Positions 61,316 through 64,000 of a DNA stretch of 64,000 bases are shown here, piece by piece. The stretch spans positions 186,001 through 250,000 of the forward strand of contig JAMFSR010000035.1 in assembly GCA_026225395.1 (NCBI GenBank), written 5' to 3'. The stretch comes from Granulicella sapmiensis (GTDB lineage Bacteria; Acidobacteriota; Terriglobia; Terriglobales; Acidobacteriaceae). Below the pieces are notes generated by a model. The model worked only from the letters and a program-made list of their open reading frames with translations. It did not search any database and had not been told where the DNA came from. A program made the translations under genes and the position numbers. Position 1 is the first letter of the stretch, and each line of letters starts with the position of its first letter.

Positions 61316-63283
61316 ATGCGCCTAACCGCTGTTCTGCTCCTCGCGCTTCCTGCCGCAGTTTTTGCCCAAAAGGCCGCCCCGCCCGCCGCTGACCACGCTA
61401 CAACGCTGCCGGTCACGCACGTTTCGCTCTATAAGAATGGCGTTGGATTCTTCGAGCACACGGGCCATGTCAGCGGCAATGCGCAGGTGACCATCGACTT
61501 CACGACCGCGCAGCTCAACGATGTGTTGCAGTCGCTAACGGCCATTGACCTCAACGGTGGACGCATCTCCGGCGCTGGCTATAACTCCGCCACGCCGCTC
61601 GATCAGCAGCTGAATAGCCTGCCCATCGCGCTTGCGCCCGATCCCACGGCAGCGGTTCGGACGCTGGAGCTGAACTCGGCCTCAAGCGTACGGCTGCTCG
61701 ATACTGACCTTCATCAGGACGTAACGCGTTATCTGCAGCTCATCGCCGGCAATCGGTCGCAGGGGCTGCGGCATCTCACACTCGACGACCGTGGGACTGG
61801 CGCTCGTGAACTGCGTGTTTCCTACATTTCCGAAGTGCCCATCTGGAAGTCGACCTATCGGATTCTCTCTAGCGATGACAGCAAGACCGCGACGCTGCAG
61901 GGGTGGTCGGTGGTCGACAACACTACAGGCGCAGACTGGCTGAACGTGCAGCTTTCGCTGATCGCCGGTGCGCCGCAGAGCTTTATCCAGCCGCTGTCGC
62001 AGCCAATCTACTCGCGGCGACCGGAGATTCCTATCGCACAGGAGGCCCAGCTTACGCCGCAGACGCACGACAGCGGCATGGAAGCCAGCAATAACAGCAC
62101 TGCCGACATGGTCATGGGCGGCCCGCTTGACCAGAAACAAGTCGCTCGCCTCGGTGCCGTCGGCCACGGCTCAGGCGTGGCCGGCGGTGTAATGGGCGGA
62201 ATGCTGGGAGGCTCCGGCAGTGCGTCTTACCTTGCAGCCAAGGCCCCCGCTCCCGTCGATTACGCGGAGGCCGCCGAAGCCTCCATCGCTCCAGCGACCA
62301 AAACCGCAGCCTTCGATGACTTCTTCGCCTACAACCTCACCGACCCCGTTACTATCCGCAAAAATGAATCCGCGCTCGTCCCCATCCTGCAGGCTAAGGT
62401 GCCGGCCGATGTCGTTACGCTGGTTTCGTCGAACGGCTATGCGGTTCAGCAGCCACTGCGAGCGCTCTGGATTACCAATACGACCAACCTTACGCTCGAC
62501 CGCGGCAGCTTTTCGCTGATCGAAAACGGAGCGTTCGGCGGCGAAGGCCTGCTTGATCCCATCCATCCGGCTGAAAAGCGCCTGCTCTCCTACGCCGCCG
62601 ATCAAGCCGTCCACGTCAGCACGGAAAGCCAGAACAACTCCAACCATGTCGACCACGTCACCGCGTCCAAAGGCGTGCTGGTGCTGCATCGCGCTGAGGT
62701 CCGCGAGATCACCTACGTGATCCATAACGCCGCCGCGACCAACCGCACCGTTGTGCTGGAGCACCCGGTCCAGAATGGCTATACGCTTGACTCCGACCCC
62801 AAGCCGGAGGAGACCACACCTTCCGTGTACCGCTTCCGCGTTTCGGCGGCTGCTGGAGAAACCGTGCGCCTGCACGTTGGCGTGAAGCACCGCGGCGTGA
62901 CACGGTTCGAACTCACTCGATCGGATGAGGCCCAACTCGCCCTGATCGTCCAACAATCGAACGGTGTTCCGGGGATTGAAGCCTCGCTCGCTCCGATCCT
63001 CGAAGCGCGCCGTCATGTGGCCGATGCCCAGACCGCGGTGAACCAGACCAACGACAAGATTGCGGCACTGCGGAACGACGAAGATCGCCAGCGCGCCAAC
63101 ATCACTGCTCTACAAAACGCCGACAAGGCGAGCCGGGACCGGTTCGTCCACGACCTGAATAAGACCGAGGATGACATTGCGGGGGCGCAGGCGGAGCTGG
63201 CTACGAGAACGGCGGCGCTGGAGGCGGCAAAGGCTGATTTGGCAAATCGGATTGAGTCGCTGCAGATCGATGACAAGCTTTAG
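61316..63283 (+). CDS. Secreted DUF4139-domain protein
   Basis: 655 residues: signal peptide (MRLTAVLLLALPAAVFAQ), N-terminal DUF4140-like start with V-S-L-Y-K-N-G-V-G-F-F-E-H-T-G, a central beta-rich DUF4139 region (for example V-S-Y-I-S-E-V-P-I-W-K-S-T-Y-R, then D-F-F-A-Y-N-L-T-D-P-V-T-I), a Gly-rich linker (G-S-G-V-A-G-G-V-M-G-G-M-L), and a C-terminal coiled coil (about 570-650). Members are known in many phyla without an agreed function. The gene is preceded and followed by GCGGAGG-type repeats. Confidence 0.82.
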   Translation: MRLTAVLLLALPAAVFAQKAAPPAADHATTLPVTHVSLYKNGVGFFEHTGHVSGNAQVTIDFTTAQLNDVLQSLTAIDLNGGRISGAGYNSATPLDQQLNSLPIALAPDPTAAVRTLELNSASSVRLLDTDLHQDVTRYLQLIAGNRSQGLRHLTLDDRGTGARELRVSYISEVPIWKSTYRILSSDDSKTATLQGWSVVDNTTGADWLNVQLSLIAGAPQSFIQPLSQPIYSRRPEIPIAQEAQLTPQTHDSGMEASNNSTADMVMGGPLDQKQVARLGAVGHGSGVAGGVMGGMLGGSGSASYLAAKAPAPVDYAEAAEASIAPATKTAAFDDFFAYNLTDPVTIRKNESALVPILQAKVPADVVTLVSSNGYAVQQPLRALWITNTTNLTLDRGSFSLIENGAFGGEGLLDPIHPAEKRLLSYAADQAVHVSTESQNNSNHVDHVTASKGVLVLHRAEVREITYVIHNAAATNRTVVLEHPVQNGYTLDSDPKPEETTPSVYRFRVSAAAGETVRLHVGVKHRGVTRFELTRSDEAQLALIVQQSNGVPGIEASLAPILEARRHVADAQTAVNQTNDKIAALRNDEDRQRANITALQNADKASRDRFVHDLNKTEDDIAGAQAELATRTAALEAAKADLANRIESLQIDDKL

Positions 63284-63309
63284 GGTGGTGCGGCGGAGGG
63301 ATTGTGCAG

Positions 63310-63370
63310 GTTTGTTGGAGTACGGGAACGCAGAGGGCGCGGAGGTAACGCGGAGGGCGCGGAGGGGTCG
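63310..63370. repeat. GCGGAGG-type dispersed element, copy 5
   Basis: GTTTGTTGGAGTACGGGAAC then CGCAGAGGGCGCGGAGG and further CGCGGAGG units, same orientation as copies 1-4, between the DUF4139 and Rieske genes. Confidence 0.9.
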
Positions 63371-63467
63371 TGGCTCTTCCCTCTTCGCCACTCCGTCCTT
63401 CAACTTGACCCACTGCACCTGGTTGACGCACGATAAAACCTCACCCGCAGCCAGCCTGAGGAGCCTG

Positions 63468-64000
63468 ATGCTCAACGATCCAGTCCTTGTGAATGAGTGG
63501 TTCGCCGTAGCCCGATCCTCCGAGCTTGCTCTGGCCAAGCCGCTCGCCGTGCGCCTGCTAGGCCTGGACGTCGTCCTGTGGAGGTCTGCCGATGGCGTGC
63601 ATGCGTGGCAGGACTTGTGCATTCATCGCGGGGCGAAGCTTTCGCTGGGCGCGGTTCGCCATGACTGCCTTGTTTGCCCGTACCATGCGTGGGAGTATGC
63701 GGCGAGTGGGCAGTGCGTGCTGATCCCGGCGCAACCCAATCAACCGCCGCCGCTGAAAGCGCACGCCAACGTGTTTCGGGCGCTCGATAAGTATGGTCTG
63801 TTGTGGGTGACGCTTGGTGAACCTGCGCACGATCCGCCGGATATTCCGCAGCTGCTTGATCCCGGGTTTCGTCAGCTCATTGGGGGCTCTTACGCCTTTC
63901 ATGCGCAGGGACCGCGCATCCTAGAAAACTTCCTCGACGTTGGGCATCTGCCGATCGTTCATGGGGGTTTGCTTGGCGACCCGGCGCTCGCCGAGATGCC
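63468..64000 (+). CDS. Rieske non-heme iron oxygenase, partial (cut by window end)
   Basis: The first 177 residues are present. A Rieske [2Fe-2S] domain has Cys51-x-His53 and Cys70-x-x-His73 (CIHRGAKLSLG and CLVCPYHAWEY), followed by the start of the catalytic domain with ENFLDVGHLPIVH, where His160 and His165 are expected iron ligands. The layout is that of vanillate O-demethylase and phenylpropionate-type oxygenase alpha subunits, which hydroxylate or demethylate aromatic acids. TGAGGAG precedes ATG 63468. The reductase partner is not in view. Confidence 0.88.
   Translation, partial: MLNDPVLVNEWFAVARSSELALAKPLAVRLLGLDVVLWRSADGVHAWQDLCIHRGAKLSLGAVRHDCLVCPYHAWEYAASGQCVLIPAQPNQPPPLKAHANVFRALDKYGLLWVTLGEPAHDPPDIPQLLDPGFRQLIGGSYAFHAQGPRILENFLDVGHLPIVHGGLLGDPALAEM

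Noticed and set aside
53951..63370. Insertion sequences
   Set aside because: The repeated elements are about 60 bp, lack terminal inverted repeats and code for no transposase.

Overview
The window looks like a chromosomal piece of an Acidobacteriota member of the Terriglobia type (Terriglobus, Granulicella or Edaphobacter relatives). This is an inference from gene content and style: high G+C, a dispersed set of short intergenic palindromes and 7-bp tandem repeats, a BlaI/M56 pair, pectinolytic genes, split MetH, DUF1844 and DUF4139 proteins and many TetR/SDR pairs. No phage, insertion sequence, CRISPR array or rRNA operon was seen. Identification rests on reading translated motifs by eye; no database search was possible.

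Layout. 0-1.2 kb: a GNAT acetyltransferase broken by a frameshift and a leucine-rich-repeat protein. 1.2-5.1 kb (minus): overlapping operon mgtC-dapF-ldcA-mpl, joining meso-diaminopimelate synthesis to murein-peptide recycling. 5.2-9.5 kb (minus): DUF892 protein, membrane glycosyltransferase, PfkB kinase and mtnP. 9.5-12.2 kb (plus): secreted polygalacturonase and pectin methylesterase behind a putative operator. 12.3-18.6 kb: GT-C-like membrane protein, UbiD decarboxylase, DUF5009 acyltransferase-like protein, TonB and a DedA-rhodanese fusion. 18.8-21.7 kb (minus): tolC-emrA efflux pair without its inner-membrane pump. 21.9-26.9 kb: Gfo/Idh oxidoreductase, a CcmE of the CXXXY type, M20 peptidase, CcmA-like ATPase, YbaK deacylase. 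26.9-30.7 kb (minus): a BlaI repressor gene with two clear operators, an M56 (BlaR1-type) membrane protease whose sensor region is replaced by 29-residue tandem repeats, a small secreted protein built from the same repeats, and a small exported protein. This is the most unusual system in the window. 30.7-35.2 kb (minus): two-ORF methionine synthase with a palindromic repeat at the split, and NuoI.

35.3-50.6 kb: exported molybdopterin-fold protein, secreted HEXXH protein, alpha/beta hydrolase, YgfZ, TetR/SDR pair with twin operators, DUF1844, metallo-beta-lactamase hydrolase, RibF, NHL-repeat protein, PBP1A, an S41 protease-like protein with an altered active site, and tRNA-Met(CAU). 50.7-64 kb: kdsB, HAD phosphatase, phosphohexomutase, second TetR/SDR pair, mannose-1-phosphate guanylyltransferase, aminotransferase, methyltransferase, coaD, acyl-CoA dehydrogenase, DUF4139 protein, and the start of a Rieske oxygenase cut by the window end.

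Two window-scale features stand out. First, the plus strand is C-rich for genes in both orientations up to about 50.9 kb and G-rich for genes in both orientations from about 51 to 61 kb, a skew switch of the polarity expected at a replication origin or at an inversion boundary. Second, 7-bp tandem repeats occur between genes and also inside three reading frames (mpl, a metallo-beta-lactamase gene, a protease-like gene), where gain or loss of one unit would shift the frame.
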